Of a stretch of 64,000 nt of DNA, positions 10,844-22,810 are shown piece after piece. Position 1 is the first letter of the stretch, and the number at the start of each line of letters is the position of its first letter. The translations under genes were made by a program, and so were the position numbers. The notes beneath the pieces are model-generated. The model did no database searches, was not told the DNA's origin, and saw only the letters and a list, made by a program, of their open reading frames with translations. Source of the stretch: Asterella californica (taxonomy: Eukaryota > Streptophyta > Marchantiopsida > Marchantiales > Aytoniaceae); assembly GCA_036924285.1 (NCBI GenBank), contig JAYKYS010000001.1, forward strand, positions 13,665,501 through 13,729,500, given 5' to 3'.

Positions 10844-11765
10844 TACTACGTGGGAAGACAACTCAATGATGCAGAGAAGAAGTACTCGCGACTGAAAGAG
10901 AATGCCTTGGCATGATTTACTCATGTAAGAAGTTTAGGCATTATCTTTTGGTTAACTCATTTGTCTTCTATGTGGATCAGTTTTCTTTGAAGCATTTAGT
11001 GAAGAAGACAGATTGGTCAGGAAGGATTGCTAAGTGGATTCTTCTACTTCATGAATTCACTTACAATGTTGAGTACAGATTTGGAAGACAACATGTCAAT
11101 GCTGACTACTTATCTAGATTGGAGATAGAAACTTGAGAAGACGAAGTGAAAGACGAGTTCTATGATGAGAAGTTGTTCCAAGTTTCTATGGAGACGTCAA
11201 AGTCTGAGGAGGACACACCGTCCACTCTCCAGAAGTCGAGGTAAGGTCTTCTGACTCTATTTACATGACTTTCACAGAGGAATCTATCTTCAAGGACATG
11301 CGAAGTTCTTGGAAGACCAACAGTACTCAGAAGGATTGGATGCCGAGCAGAAGATCGTCTTCTTACACAAGACAGACCCTTATGCCGTCTTCTAGGATAT
11401 TCTGTTTAGAAAAAGACATGACGAGAAGCTGAGGAGATGCCTTGAACCCTCAGAGATTAAGATAGTGATCACGGGTCTTCACTACGAAGACGCTGGAGGT
11501 CACTATGGATTGAAGACGACGATGAAGAAGATGTTAGACGTTGCTATTGGTGACCAACCATGTACTGAGACATTTTTCAAGAGATCAGAAGATGTGATGC
11601 ATGCAAGAGGATGGGAAGACCTACAGCTATCACTCGGTGGCCTCTTACTCTCATTTTACCTCTAGCACCCTTGAAAAAATGAGGAATCGACTTCGTTGGA
11701 CCAATCGCTCCTGCAGCTAGGAGAACCCGAGCATTGTACATACTAATAGCTACAGAGTATACCAC
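10844..11765 (+). pseudogene. Family B pol remnant: RNase H and integrase start (B2)
   Basis: The + strand reading begins inside RNase H (YYVGRQLNDAEKKYSRLKEN). A frame change near 10910 leads to MIYSCKKFRHYLL, SGRIAKWILLLHEF and HVNADYLSRLE. The integrase zinc finger follows (ITGLHYEDAGGHYGLKTTMK, both His kept), with a degraded Cys pair and a core start (TRALYILIATEYTT). Similarity ends at about 11765. It is the same family as B1, joined to it head to head at 10838-10844. Confidence 0.8.
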
Positions 11766-12670
11766 GTATTAACGTGAAAAAAATTCAGCTATATTTTTGT
11801 AACTTCTGCTACCAGTTTGTCCGACCAGCAATCCAACTGAATCTGCCGTATCTTTACAAAAGAGAGAGACAAGAAAGTCACCGAGTGAAACATTTATCCT
11901 TATGGGAAGGCCAACTTAGACCGCGACATTCAAGGAGATGGAGAGTATCTGAAGCTCTTGCTCGCATCATAACGGGAACACGACAGAGGGTATTCTTGTA
12001 AAGAAATGAAATATCTTTATTGTAAGAAAATGAAATCCCTTTAAGACCGCAATCGGATCAGGAGAGGTGTAGAGGAAAAGGAAGTGAGGATACGAGCGGA
12101 TGAAAGATATCAACGTCCCAAACCCTCTTCAACTCAGTCCGTTTGATATCGGTTGAGATCCGCATGAAATACGAAATCATGCTTTTCCTCGTGTGAGCCG
12201 AGTTGAGCGTTCCTCAAAAAATACAAAGCTTACCGGTCATAGACGTAACTTGCCGAAAAACAAGAAACAATGCCAATGGGAATAGCACTTCAAATCAGGT
12301 ACAATAGGCAAAACTGCGAGAGAAGATAATATAATAACAATAATAAAGAAACTAATACTATAGGTTGGACCGGCCGACTGGTATTGCCGGGTTCGCGAAG
12401 CTACAGTACCTTGACGGTCCGACCAACTGGGTGGAGAGTCTGAGAATGTCGAGAAACATTCAAAAGCAGACAAGAGAGAAAATGATTGCGATAGATGGAT
12501 TGATTAACCCCCAATTAGTGCAGGACAACTAGCGCAGATCAAGAGATGAGCCAACTCAGCCAAGCCATTGCATGCCGTGAATAAAGTGCTGCCAGCTGCC
12601 TTAGTTGCACACTGTCGTCCTACGCGTGACCTATCTGTTCTGACGGATAGTGGCGAATGCCGCGTGTCTC
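11766..12670. other. Intergenic stretch, nothing recognised
   Basis: No gene, RNA or repeat family could be identified. Short open frames on either strand (for example 12237-12473, -) have no recognisable motif and no splice-supported continuation. Confidence 0.5.
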
Positions 12671-12838
12671 CCTCTGCTGCTTCTAACCATATCCATCCAT
12701 CCGTACATTACTTCAGGTTCTTGGTGTGCGTCATTCTTTAACCAGAATACTGCCTCTTTCTGCTTCTAACCATATCCATCCATACATTACTTCAGGTTTT
12801 TGGTTTGCATCATTCTTTAACCAGAATACTGCCTCTTC
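12671..12838. repeat. Two-copy tandem duplication, about 83-bp unit
   Basis: The unit beginning CCTCTGCTGCTTCTAACC recurs as CCTCTTTCTGCTTCTAACC; the shared TTCTAACCAT occurs at 12681 and 12764. Both units continue through ATCCATCC, ACATTACTTCAGGTT and CATTCTTTAACCAGAATAC. A few substitutions and a short indel separate them. Confidence 0.9.
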
Positions 12839-14022
12839 TACCTACGTTTAGGCTATACTGTAGGTTTTCATGGCATTTGAGAACATAAATTTGTTCGATT
12901 ACACCCCCAATAGGTTCTTTGAGATTGATAACACCCTTATTATAAATGTATTGCTGATAACACTCTTTTACTGGTTATCGATAGTAAAACTAATATTGTC
13001 ATTTTTTATTTTACTATTTTCAACTGTGAATAAATATCTTTGCGATCCAAATCGTCTAACAACTAACTACACGTCTGATGATACATGTTCAAAGAGCTGA
13101 TGTATGCTGTCTGAAACGTCACTATCATAACAGAATGACTGGTTTCAGAATCTATAGAAGTCAAAGGTGGGATAAAACAATATATTTATAAGAAGATGTG
13201 ATCAAACTCAAAAACCTATCGGGGGTGCGATCAAACAAATTTATGCATTTGAGAATGTTCAAAAGCAAACCTCTTGAAAAAAACTAATGATTTTCTGGCT
13301 TGAGAGATAGAAATTCTAGAAATTCTTTTGCCTCCTCATTCGAAGTTCATATAGAGTGGCTTCAAATAATGACAGCTGTGATAAAATCTGTCTAGTTAGC
13401 AAAAGTTCTTTTACCTCTTTTTTCTCACGGACATAGACAAAAGAGGCAAAAAAAATATTGAGATTTTGACATGTGGGTTGTAATTTAAACATGATCAACT
13501 CAATTACTTGCTTAAAGTACCTTGGGTTTCGTTTTCGCTGAAACTTTAGACCCAATACCTTGGAAATATTTTAGCATCTTTCACAAACACCAAAGACCAT
13601 AACAGTAATATACCTGTTCGATCAACTTAGGAGGACTTTCGTTTGCTCTCTGTTACTACAAAGTATGTAAATATTACTTATAAATCTAAGACTAAACTAA
13701 TATGAAACTTTTAAATTATCTCTAAGTATTAATTGTTAACCGGCCCCAAAGTTGAGGGTTTTCCAAGGAATATGCATGCAACTTCAACATCAGGGAATTT
13801 CTGTTCGTTTATTGTTATCAAGAAAATATATAAATATTAAAAGAAAAATATATACTAAGTAGATGTAAAGAATTAAAGAATTATATAAAAATTATTTGTT
13901 AACGTATGCCTGGAAACACGGGGAGAGTAAGAGAAAAATCATAAACACTGAGTCAACTCTCACGCTTCAGAAGGTACAAAACTGGGAGGCTAATACTCAT
14001 GAATTCACTACTCTACTCAGAC
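12839..14022. other. AT-rich intergenic stretch
   Basis: No supported gene. The open frame 12870-13100 (+) is Leu/Ile/Phe-rich because the DNA is AT-rich. Part of it (about 12905-12957) resembles the fold-back arm at 14.43-14.48 kb, so it is treated as repeat. The motif ATATGCATGCAACTTCAAC near 13779 recurs with one change near 14113. Confidence 0.5.
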
Positions 14023-14074
14023 GTTAATTTAATATCTAACCCTTCCCGCCGGAAGGATTAGGTATTAAATTAAC
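14023..14074. repeat. 52-bp palindrome (24-bp arms, 4-nt loop)
   Basis: The left arm 14023-14046 (GTTAATTTAATATCTAACCC then TTCC) pairs with 14051-14074 around CGCC, with two mismatches. Its core TCTAACCCTTCC/GGAAGG closely resembles the palindrome at 50385-50416. Confidence 0.85.
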
Positions 14075-14419
14075 ATGCATTTCCCCCTCTTCTGAACTCG
14101 GAAGAAGGTGAATATGCATGTAACTTCAACCCATATCATAGTGCCTGAACACGTACTTCAAGGAGTATAAGGAAAATCCTTTTACTGCTTTCAGAAAATG
14201 AGAAATCTCCAATTTATTTTATTTTATATTTTATTCTTAAAAAGTTAAATAATAAATTAATAAAGCATGCTGCACTCTTCCATCAGAAAATAGAAGAGAG
14301 TTAATATATATTTCCCATATATGCATATTCACCTTCATATTCTTGCATGAAGAGGTGAATATATATATATGCACATTTCTCTTCTTACTGTTATTGTGAA
14401 AGCAAAAAATTCAGAAAAT

Positions 14420-14765
14420 TGTTTGATGATACCACTAATAGGTTTGTTACGACTGATCACAATCCTTTTAGTGATGTATTGTTTTATCGCACTCATGATT
14501 GTGAACCCAGTTACTTTGGTATGTCGGATTGCACTTTTCAACTTTCTGGGCATGTATTGTCGGAAGTCTATGTTATCGAAACAATTTGAATGATAGAAGA
14601 TTTGAGTTACGTTGTTTTCTTTGGGAATACACGATTTAAAGTAATAAAATGATAAATAAAATGATAAAATGATAAAATTTATTATCGATAGAGAGTAAAG
14701 AACAATCAAGCAATACATCACTAAGAGAAATGTGATCAATCCTTACCAACTTACTGGAGAACTCT
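14420..14765. repeat. Fold-back element with about 40-bp imperfect inverted ends
   Basis: GACTGATCACAATCC and TTTTAGTGATGTATTG (14452-14482) are mirrored by the reverse complement of 14705-14745 (GATTGATCACATTTCT, CTTAGTGATGTATTG). A related direct copy lies at about 12905-12957. The interior is AT-rich with short AAATGATA repeats (14643-14676). This structure suggests a MITE-like or other fold-back repeat. No coding capacity is evident. Confidence 0.5.
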
Positions 14766-14979
14766 CAATATTGAAGGTACAGTATAATGTCAACTGGCAA
14801 AAGGACATGATTAGGCGGAGGGTAGGGACTCGAGAGTGGAGAGCCATACACTGCAAGGAGTTCCTACGATTTGCGTGCAGTGTGCTTGCGGCGCCGGATG
14901 ATGAGACGCAAACGGAAACGGGGCCCCTGGCCCGGGGGCTGGGGCTAAATTTACCCGCCAAAGCTCAAGCAGTACTGTA

Positions 14980-15599
14980 ATACCCTAAAGAAAGGAGGTA
15001 CGACTGCTTTCGGTTTTTGTCGAAGAAACTGCATGAGAATTGTTCCCAAGTTGACGAGGTTTGTGGCACCAGCACTGTCACTACTAGTTCATTACTGTCC
15101 CCACGTGTTCCCTCCTTCGCTCGCTTCTTTCCTCCTCCGTGGCCAAATCTTGCTGTGGCTTCATTCCCAAACTCACTGTTTGCCTCTGCCTCTCCTTCCC
15201 TTGGCTCACTTCCCGACGTCCGTGGCAGGGAGGACGTACGCGGACAGGCATGGTACATCATTGCATTGGGCGAGGTCTGGGTCTCGTGACGCTTCCTGTT
15301 TCTGTAACACGAACAGGTGCGGGAAGAGACGGGAGGGTGGCCCTGGCTTTGCTTCAGCGGTGATAGAAATGTTAACCATCGCTGTTTACAGGAGAAGTGT
15401 CCGAGATGATGACTTTGTTGCATTTCTCGGACTTGGCTCAGGAAGAGTCGGTGTGCTGGGAGCGGTATAAATTTCGACCGAGCGTCTGGATCTCAGCTGC
15501 CGTGCGAATTATGTGAATTTGGCCACTGTTTATGGTTCCGGTCTGATTCATCAATGTACGTTTGGATTGTGAGTCTGACGACTAGGAACTTTGGTCATC
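14980..15599 (+). promoter_or_regulatory. murA upstream region
   Basis: The 0.6 kb before the murA ATG is more GC- and CT-rich than the AT-rich repeats to its left and probably holds promoter and 5' leader. No TATA box, intron or conserved element could be fixed with confidence. Short open frames on both strands here (such as 15033-15470) match nothing recognised. Confidence 0.35.
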
Positions 15600-18500
15600 A
15601 TGACGCTCGCTCACATGTCGTCCGCGTCCGCATGCTGGCCTGTACATAATTCGAGCCTTCCCAGCTTTGCAGTTCAGAATCTTTCTCCGTCCCAGACTCC
15701 CGCAGTTCAAACTGATAATGGCGTGTTCGGGAGCAGAACAGGTCTTCTTGTAGAGTGCTTTGAGGTCTCAGGTGGACACAAACTCTCTGGCCATGTCGGC
15801 ATTAGTGGAGCCAAGAATTCGGCCTTGGCTGTTTTAGCAGGTGCTTTGTGCTCAGAAAAGGAGCTTCATTTGCAGACGATTCCGGATTTGCGTGATATTC
15901 AGAGGATGGTTCAGGTTCTTCAGTCAGTAGGTGTAAGGGTGAAGCGCTCGGCCTCCGGTGTCACAGTGGATGCGAGTGATATAAGTTCTGTGGAGCCTTG
16001 TCCGGAGGTGGTTGGGAAATTGAGGGCTAGTTTCTTCGTGATTGGAGCTCTTGTAGGACGGAAGGGAGAAGCTGTAGTTCCTCTTCCCGGAGGTTGCGAC
16101 ATAGGAGCTCGGCCCATTGATCTTCACGTGCGTGGACTCCAAGCTCTTGGGGCTCAGGTTGAGATAAGGTAACGGAAGACTGCCAACTCTGCATGGTGGG
16201 CGTTCCAGCCGATTGCCAGTCAGCAGCTCCGCAGAGAGTAAAGAGTTTTGGTTTTGGTATTGTGTCGAGTCTGCTGTGATCTGAGGGCCTCGCTGTTCTG
16301 TGCGTCAGGTACAAGGTATATCTTCTGAGGAATTCAGAAGTCGAATGGCATTTCTTGATCTCTTGGTTAGAGTGAAGTGCTCTCAAGCACTTCACTCTAA
16401 CCAAGAGAAGCGGGATGCACGACGGGACGATCGAGGGTGTTGCTTGGATTTCCACAACTACCTCGTCGTGTTCACGTTCCCCGTCTACTGCCAAATTTCC
16501 TGATACCGTCACCCGAGCTTTAATAGTGCAGTATTATTTTTTCGCAAAGTTTCATGTTTCAGTTGCACTGTTTTGAAGGGCACTTGCTTGTAATCTGCAG
16601 GCAGGGAAAGGTCTATGCACGTGCATCCAGTGGTAAGAGATTAGTTGGGGGAAGGTTTCATCTTGATTATCCGAGCGTTGGTGCCACTGAAACTCTCATG
16701 ATGGCTGCTTCGTTGGCAGACGGAGAAACCGTGCTGTCCAATGTAGCTCAGGTGTTGCGACATTGCCCGCTGCCTTCCAGTGAGAACTAGCTATTTCGTT
16801 TCGATGGATGCGGAATGGGTTAAGAAGGTGCTGCTAGATATAGTATAATCCATTCTGTCAGAGTGATATACTGGAGTTGCGAAATAGATTTCGGGGTTGA
16901 ATCATCGGTGCTTCTGTAGTTGAATCTGAGTACCAACTGATCTGAAGCAGTTGCTCGCAAGCTGCTTCACAATCATTGGCTCCCAACGTCAAGCACTGAC
17001 GTATGGATTGAAACTCTGGGTGGGTTTGTAAGCTGCAGATTGGTGTTAAATTCGAATTAGTGACGCACACTTGTAGGGAATTGTGTTGTTTACTTCCCTT
17101 CTTGGACAAATGCAGGAGCCGGAAGTTATCGACTTGGCCCAGTTTTTGATATCATGTGGTGCTAAAATTGGTGGAGCCGGAACAAGTACCTTGATCATTC
17201 AGGGTGTAAAGAAGCTTCATAGTACGGACTACAGAATTATTCCTGATAGGATAGAGGCGGGTACGTTTCTGATCGCCGCAGCAATAACTCACTCTTGCAT
17301 ATCGATGTCGCCGGTCGTACCACAACATATGGCAGCTGTAACAGGAAAACTTCAGCAAATGGGCTGTAAGATTCGACAGACAAGTCCAGACAGCTTACTG
17401 GTAAGTCTAAGGCACATACCCCTGGGTTCCAAACCACTCCATTTATCAGATGGGTGGGTCCATTACCCCGCCAAACGTTTATACGCTTTGATTGGGAATT
17501 TGGTGGCGGGAGAAGTTGGAGTTCCACACTTGAGAGTGAGATGCTAGTAATTGTCATTACCAAAGTCAGTATCTGGGAGCAGTTGCAAATAGCAGGCCTT
17601 CCCAAACTACAGCTGTTTGGACAAGGTTTTCCTTTTATGCACGCAGCTGTCGAAATCGTGAAGAACTTTTCTGACCTTGTCCAGGAGCTTGATGAGATTT
17701 TGTTGATGTTGCAGATCAGCCCTTCGAGGTTCTTGACTAGTACCAATATAGAAACACTTCCTTATCCGGGATTTCCCACGGACCTGCAACCTCAGTTCAT
17801 GACACTCATGACCAGTTGCAGTGGACGAGGCGTTGTAGAAGAAACTGTTTTTGAGGGTCGCATGCGGCACGGTGAGCCTCATGTTACCTAGGATTTATGC
17901 CCGACGTATAGAATGGCAGAGGAGGCTCTGTCTCTTACATTATAGATAGATTGATACTGACTATAGATGCGACTCCCCTTGAGGTATCCATATAGTTGAG
18001 CTGGAAACCTTGTTATGTGCAGTAGAGGAGCTACAAAAATTAGGAGCAAAGGTGATGGTCAACAAAAGCGTTGCTGTAGTATATGGAAGAGATCAGGGCA
18101 GGTAAATAACAACTTACTCACTTCCACTGGTCGCTTCATCTTTCCAGCAGAGGTTAAGTTTGGCTTGGCTTTCGGCTGCATCATTCGTGTTTGCTGTAGT
18201 AGCCTCAGAGTTTAGTGCCCTTCCACCAGATACACAGATCGTTGACCAGTGTTTTCTTATTGGAGTGTGGCATGTATTGGTCGCCTACGTACGTGTGACG
18301 TTTCTTAGACTGTTAGAGGAAATCCATAGACTGCTGAATAAGAATTTAAAGCTCTGTAGGACACGGTTAAATTTGGTCTCATCCGTTTCCCCGTATCTTG
18401 TGTTCAGTTTCTTACGTGGAGTGCCGGTTACTGCTACGGATCTAAGAGCTGGAGCAGCCCTTGTGCTCGCTGGTTTGGTTGCTGATGGCACAACTCACAT

Positions 18501-18615
18501 TGAGGGTGTCGACCACATTGACCGAGGTTATGAATTTTTTGATAAAAAACTCCGACTACTTGGGGCGAGCGTTGAGAGACTGGCATCTTTACCTGTAGAG
18601 TTGATGACAGTTTAA
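15600..18615 (+). CDS. murA: UDP-N-acetylglucosamine 1-carboxyvinyltransferase (MurA), plastid-type
   Basis: MurA transfers enolpyruvate from PEP to UDP-GlcNAc, the first committed step of peptidoglycan synthesis. Six exons join in frame: 15600-16168, 16601-16751, 17116-17400, 17715-17871, 18023-18101, 18408-18615 (482 aa), all with GT..AG introns. The family core is about 420 aa; the roughly 50-residue Ser-rich N-terminal extension fits a plastid transit peptide. Seen motifs: ISGAKN (Lys72/Asn73, substrate binding), [11 protein letters not shown] (Cys166, the PEP-attacking cysteine), [36 protein letters not shown] (Asp358, catalytic base), and TDLRAG (Arg427). All key residues are intact, so it looks functional. 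The start is the first in-frame ATG; a second Met lies 5 codons on. Introns exclude bacterial contamination. Exon ends are inferred from homology and consensus sites. Similar EPSP synthases lack this Cys/PGGC context. Confidence 0.93.
16359..16408. repeat. Perfect 23-bp inverted repeat in murA intron 1
   Basis: Bases 16359-16381 are the exact reverse complement of 16386-16408, separated by CTCA. The left arm begins TCTCTTGGTTAGAG. Transcribed as part of the intron, it would form a strong hairpin. Confidence 0.95.
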
Positions 18616-19990
18616 GTTAGATTTCTCCGAATCATCTGTCGGTGGTGGAGGCAGCGAGGAGAATCGTGCTCACGCACACCGAAAATAACTTTGAGTGCGA
18701 GGCTTGTCAGTTATTCCATCAAATCTCCTTATACGGTTTCATCTTTGCTTATGTACCGGAATTGTCAATTATCTTCCCCGCAAGATGTTACGGCGATGGA
18801 TAAATGATGATTGTGAAACTCAAGAATGATGAAACTCAAGGAAACTTCTAAGCTTCTAACGGGGAGGTAATAAAAGGATTTACAAGCGAGATCATTATGA
18901 AGGTTTTATATGTTAACAAATATTGCAGAGTCTCCGTAAGCTTTTCCACAAATTTGGCCAGAGCAACGTGAAGATGAGAACTCGGAAGTTTGCGACAAGT
19001 TAATTTTAACTTGGAAATACATTCATTGAAGGCGACTCAGGAAATTAGGGTCATCTGACTTATATAAACTCTTGCACTTGACATGTTTTGACCACTAACT
19101 TGATCTACAAAACATGGACATCCTGCAGAGAAGGGAAATATACACCAGTTGATTTGCAGTGTCCCTTATCCCCCAAGTTGTGAGGAGTGACAAGAGACAT
19201 GGTCATCGCAATCTTCAGTGCACAGGAAGTTTACCTCTCCGTGGACGGTGGAAACTTAATCCTCGCGGGCAAGATTGTGGTATGGCCTTGATGGCAGAAA
19301 GCAAGTCGGAAAAGTCAGTGCTCGGCGGTGGCAATGAGCTTGGAAGAAAATCGGAAAGCACACAAGATATCGGTCACTGGTCGTATATGCAATCTAACGG
19401 AGGAATTTACGTTTGGGCTGTATAGGGCAGAGTTGCCAAAGGGTAGGTGTTTGGAGAGGTAGTGCTGGCAGGAGGAATCTCAGCTCCAGACGACTATATA
19501 TAGGAGAGAAGACGAGATTTCCAAATATAAGGGCATAACGCCACAACAAAAAAGGTTGCCACATTAACAATGTTCTACATTTCGCTTGTTTTCAGTTTCG
19601 TCGTCCTATCTTTACATTTGCTGGATGAAATATAATCTTAGAGTGCCGGATACAGGGACCTTGAGAAGAGAAGTTGTTATTAGTTGGTAGTGATCTGACC
19701 AATGCATCCATGGATCAAGAAAGATACCAAGTGACTTGTAGAGAACGTGAGATCGCGCCAAATCAAGGGACACACACAAACGAAACAAAGCAAGCACGGC
19801 AAGAGGAACAAGAACGTTTTAGATGTGAAATAGATGCTTGTCGTTCACCCTCTTACGAATTATACTTAGCCTTTGTACGAATTATATTTAGTCTTAGTTG
19901 AATTGTTGGAATTAACGTCCTCTAACGAATCTCCTCAAGATGAGAGTGGATGTTAAATCTATTCTTGAGTTTTACAAGAGCTCGCTCTTG
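18616..19990. other. murA 3' flank and intergenic stretch
   Basis: The first few hundred bases probably contain the murA 3' UTR; no clear polyadenylation signal was fixed. An open frame at 19159-19425 (+) has no recognised domain and no splice-linked partner. Nothing else is recognised. Confidence 0.4.
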
Positions 19991-20930
19991 CTCTTCTTTC
20001 CATTGCACTCTTGGTCTATCCTTGTCAGTTTTGTTGGAGCTTCCATAGTTCCACTAAACTTTTTGACACACCGTCAATAAAAATTTATCAGTCTAAGAAA
20101 TGCACGGACTCACACTAACAGCTGTAGAATGTGGAATGTGTGAAATTATCTCCACCTTTGTCTGCTGTATTCCAAGACCTCCCAGATAGATGGTGTGACC
20201 AAGACATTTCTCAAGATGTAACTTCAGTCCATAGCTCTCAACCGCTCAAATAGCCTTGAAAATGTCTTTCATGCTCTTCCACCATAGCAATGTAGACCAA
20301 GATATCATCAACGTAACTTCAAATAAAATCTAATCCTACAAGGATCCTATCCATAACTATTTGAAACTCAACAAGGGCATTCTTCAACCCAAATGGTAAG
20401 AATCGTCATTGATATAACAATCTTTGTCATGAGGACTAACCCCACAGAACACTGTCGTGGTCTTGTTCTCCTCTCTAACCAATAATTGATAGCACCTTGC
20501 TCGAAGATCCAATGAACTGAATATCTTTGCTTGGCCAATTGCATCAACGATCTCATCAAACGTAGACATGACCTACTTATCAGACTTCATCTGTTGATTG
20601 ATAGATCTATAGTCTCCACACATTCATCTATCTGTGTAGTTGTCATACATATATTTCTTGGTTGTCATAAATGTGACGGACGCATACTCTCCATGCAATA
20701 TCTTCATCAATCCAATCTCCACCAAGTCTTGAGTCCTATTGGATCAAGGGTCTCTTCATATCATTGTACTTGTAAGGACACTAAAAGATTGGTATATCGA
20801 TAGTCAACTTCATTCGTATACCCGGCCCTTTTAAGGTACCCAAATCTCTCATACTGAAAGTGAAACAATTCCTCTAACCTCTCAAGAACTCATGTACCCT
20901 TCGTCTTTCTCCTCTTGTAAGCTTAATCCC
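19991..20930 (-). pseudogene. Ty3/gypsy reverse transcriptase fragment (other family)
   Basis: On the - strand, in order: YRSINRQM, MSTFDEIVDAIGQAKIFSSL with DLRA (domain 3), a degraded substrate-binding block, FQIVMDRILVGLDFI, then YVDDILVY at about 20320-20295 with both catalytic Asp intact. A degraded HERHFQ thumb follows. Multiple stops and frameshifts occur. Its wording differs from both A and B RTs (typical A. FLDD; B. FIDE), so it is a separate lineage. No LTR, gag or integrase was recognised next to it. Confidence 0.75.
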
Positions 20931-21059
20931 AATATCAGTTTCCCAAGTATCTTGTATCATGACACTAGAGGTCAAAGACGAAATATTTGATTGCTACCTA
21001 GCAATCTCGAGAACAATGCTCTGCTGTTCATCACCAACGGACTCAACCACGTCATGTGA

Positions 21060-21583
21060 AGCCTCGGATTTCATTTTTTTAGTAAATTTTTGTTTTTGTT
21101 AGTAAAGAAGTAGATTAGTTAGCATAGATGACGAGATAGAATAATTGTAGTTGTAGTATAGAGTTTCTTAGCCAAATAATGATGCTGAGTGAAAATACAG
21201 GAACTACGAAGTGTATATCGTTGGTATGATAATTTGATTGCATTCTACAGACGAAGAGCATTTCAGGGATACTTGATTTGCTAATAATGTATGTCGGACG
21301 ACGAAGTTATGAGCTCAAGAAGTATGACGGAAGTTAGTATGACTTCGTGGACGAAGGACAAGAGGAACTTCGCACGTGAGGAGCGAGAGGAAATAGGTAT
21401 AAGGGGAGTCAAAAGCAATTCACTTTTATTACTTCCACTCGCAGGTTTACTGTAGCGCTTCGAAAATAATAGAGATAGACGAAGAGCGACTTCGGGGAAG
21501 TTCGATTTCGTAGAGTTTGAGTGACAGAATCCAGAGAGGAGGAACTTCGTATTTCAAGAGACTAAGAACTTCGTGCTTCAGCA
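21060..21583 (+). repeat. Possible LTR or leader of family C
   Basis: It precedes the family C gag-like region and shares its dense ACTTCG/CGAAGT content from about 21300. No second copy is in the window, so LTR status is inference. The preceding 20.93-21.06 kb holds nothing recognised. Confidence 0.3.
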
Positions 21584-22810
21584 GTGGGAAGGATGAGAGG
21601 GATACAAACTTCGCAGAAGCCGCCTGCGAAGCTGAAGATATTTGCGACAAAGTGGCCGGACTTCCAACCCTATGAGCGACAACTTGAGGAATTGGGCTTG
21701 ACCTTTTTGATGCAGAACTGGGGCGTGGTGTCGGCAGAATTGGTGATCGAGATACTAATTTGTCTAGGACACCCTTCGGACGACTTGCGGAGAAGACTAC
21801 AGAATTGGACTCTCTCGCATTAGGGCTTTGTACTTGAGATTGATGACGCAGGACGACAAGAAGATCTCATGTACGATAGCACGACGAAGCCGTCTTCGGA
21901 CGAAATACAAGTATAGCGAGCTCTTCTCCACGATGCGACAAGGAGATCCATTCAAGGTGCACAATTACAGGGATCTTTTCTGAAGGGACATCGCGGTAGT
22001 CTTGAACACGATCTTCAAATCCCATCGCACTTCGTACTTGATGAAGATTCACTTTATCGAACAGATACTTGCGAGGAAGCAGATGTATTGGACGAAGATC
22101 TTCCATCTGCATGTTCAGAAGTTGTTTAGTATCTTCGACGATGGTGGATCGATGTACTTCGTAGCCTTCGTCGCAATTTTCTATAGAGGAATGCACTTGC
22201 TGACACCGGCGGAAGAAGACAAGTATGGACCGAGGAGTTTGGCAGAAGATGACTTGATGTTAGAACCGACGTCTCAACGGGATGAGATGATGACACAGGT
22301 GACTTCTACGAGATCAAGTACTCGAACGAAGAGGAGGAGAACGGATGAAAAGACGTCAGGTGGAGCTACTTCGCGTAGGAAGAAGGCGAAGAAAATGACT
22401 GTTGAGACTTCAAACGAAGAACAAGAAGAGCCCGAAGATCCTCAAGCACCAATTAAGTCTTCTTCGGTATAGATTGTAGGAGAAGTGCGTCCAGGCGAAG
22501 TCGAGTGGATGTAGAGCCCGAAGAGTTTGTTTTACGAAGAGTACATTCAGGAGCGACTGAGGTGTAGGTTGAGAGTCCTCAGGAGACACTTCGTACTACA
22601 CCACAACAAGACGAAACGACAACTTCGGCCCGTAGAGATCGAAGTATCGGGAAGGAGCTACAGACTTTGAGCAGACATTAGAGTTCTTGAGTGATACCGC
22701 GTTATCCATCCTCGCTCAACTAGATATGCAGAGACAGATATATGAGAAAGAAGCGAAGGTACCCTCGACGTTGTCTAAACTTCTTAGCGCTATCGTGTCA
22801 GATTTTGCGT
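21584..22810 (+). pseudogene. Family C gag-like region, no enzyme domain
   Basis: The first frame (from ATG at 21593) reads ATKWPDFQPYERQLEELG and LTFLMQNWGVVSAELVIEIL. Its layout resembles family B gag starts (KPFIKELGLVFILWDWNLAD). After about 21820 the reading moves to another frame: HRTSYLMKIHFIEQILARKQ, then FHLHVQKLFSIFDDGGSMYF. It ends in a Lys/Arg- and Glu-rich tail (TRTKRRRTDEKTS, KKAKKMTVE) by 22472. A shifted frame continues to about 22810 (QLDMQRQIYEKEAK). The family is not identified; a structural gag-like protein of a non-autonomous retroelement is the best guess. Stops show decay. Confidence 0.45.

Noticed and set aside
12870..13100. Hydrophobic open frame that looks like a small membrane protein
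   Set aside because: AT-rich DNA yields Leu/Ile/Phe codons; part of it is a repeat also found at 14.43 kb.
14335..14739. 134-codon frame on the - strand
   Set aside because: It lies across the fold-back repeat and AT-rich DNA and has no motif.
16027..16512. 161-codon frame opposite murA exon 1 and intron 1
   Set aside because: Antisense shadow that includes the intron hairpin; no domain.
15600..18615. Bacterial contamination as the source of murA
   Set aside because: Five in-frame GT..AG introns interrupt it and an N-terminal extension is present; the flanks are plant-like repeats.
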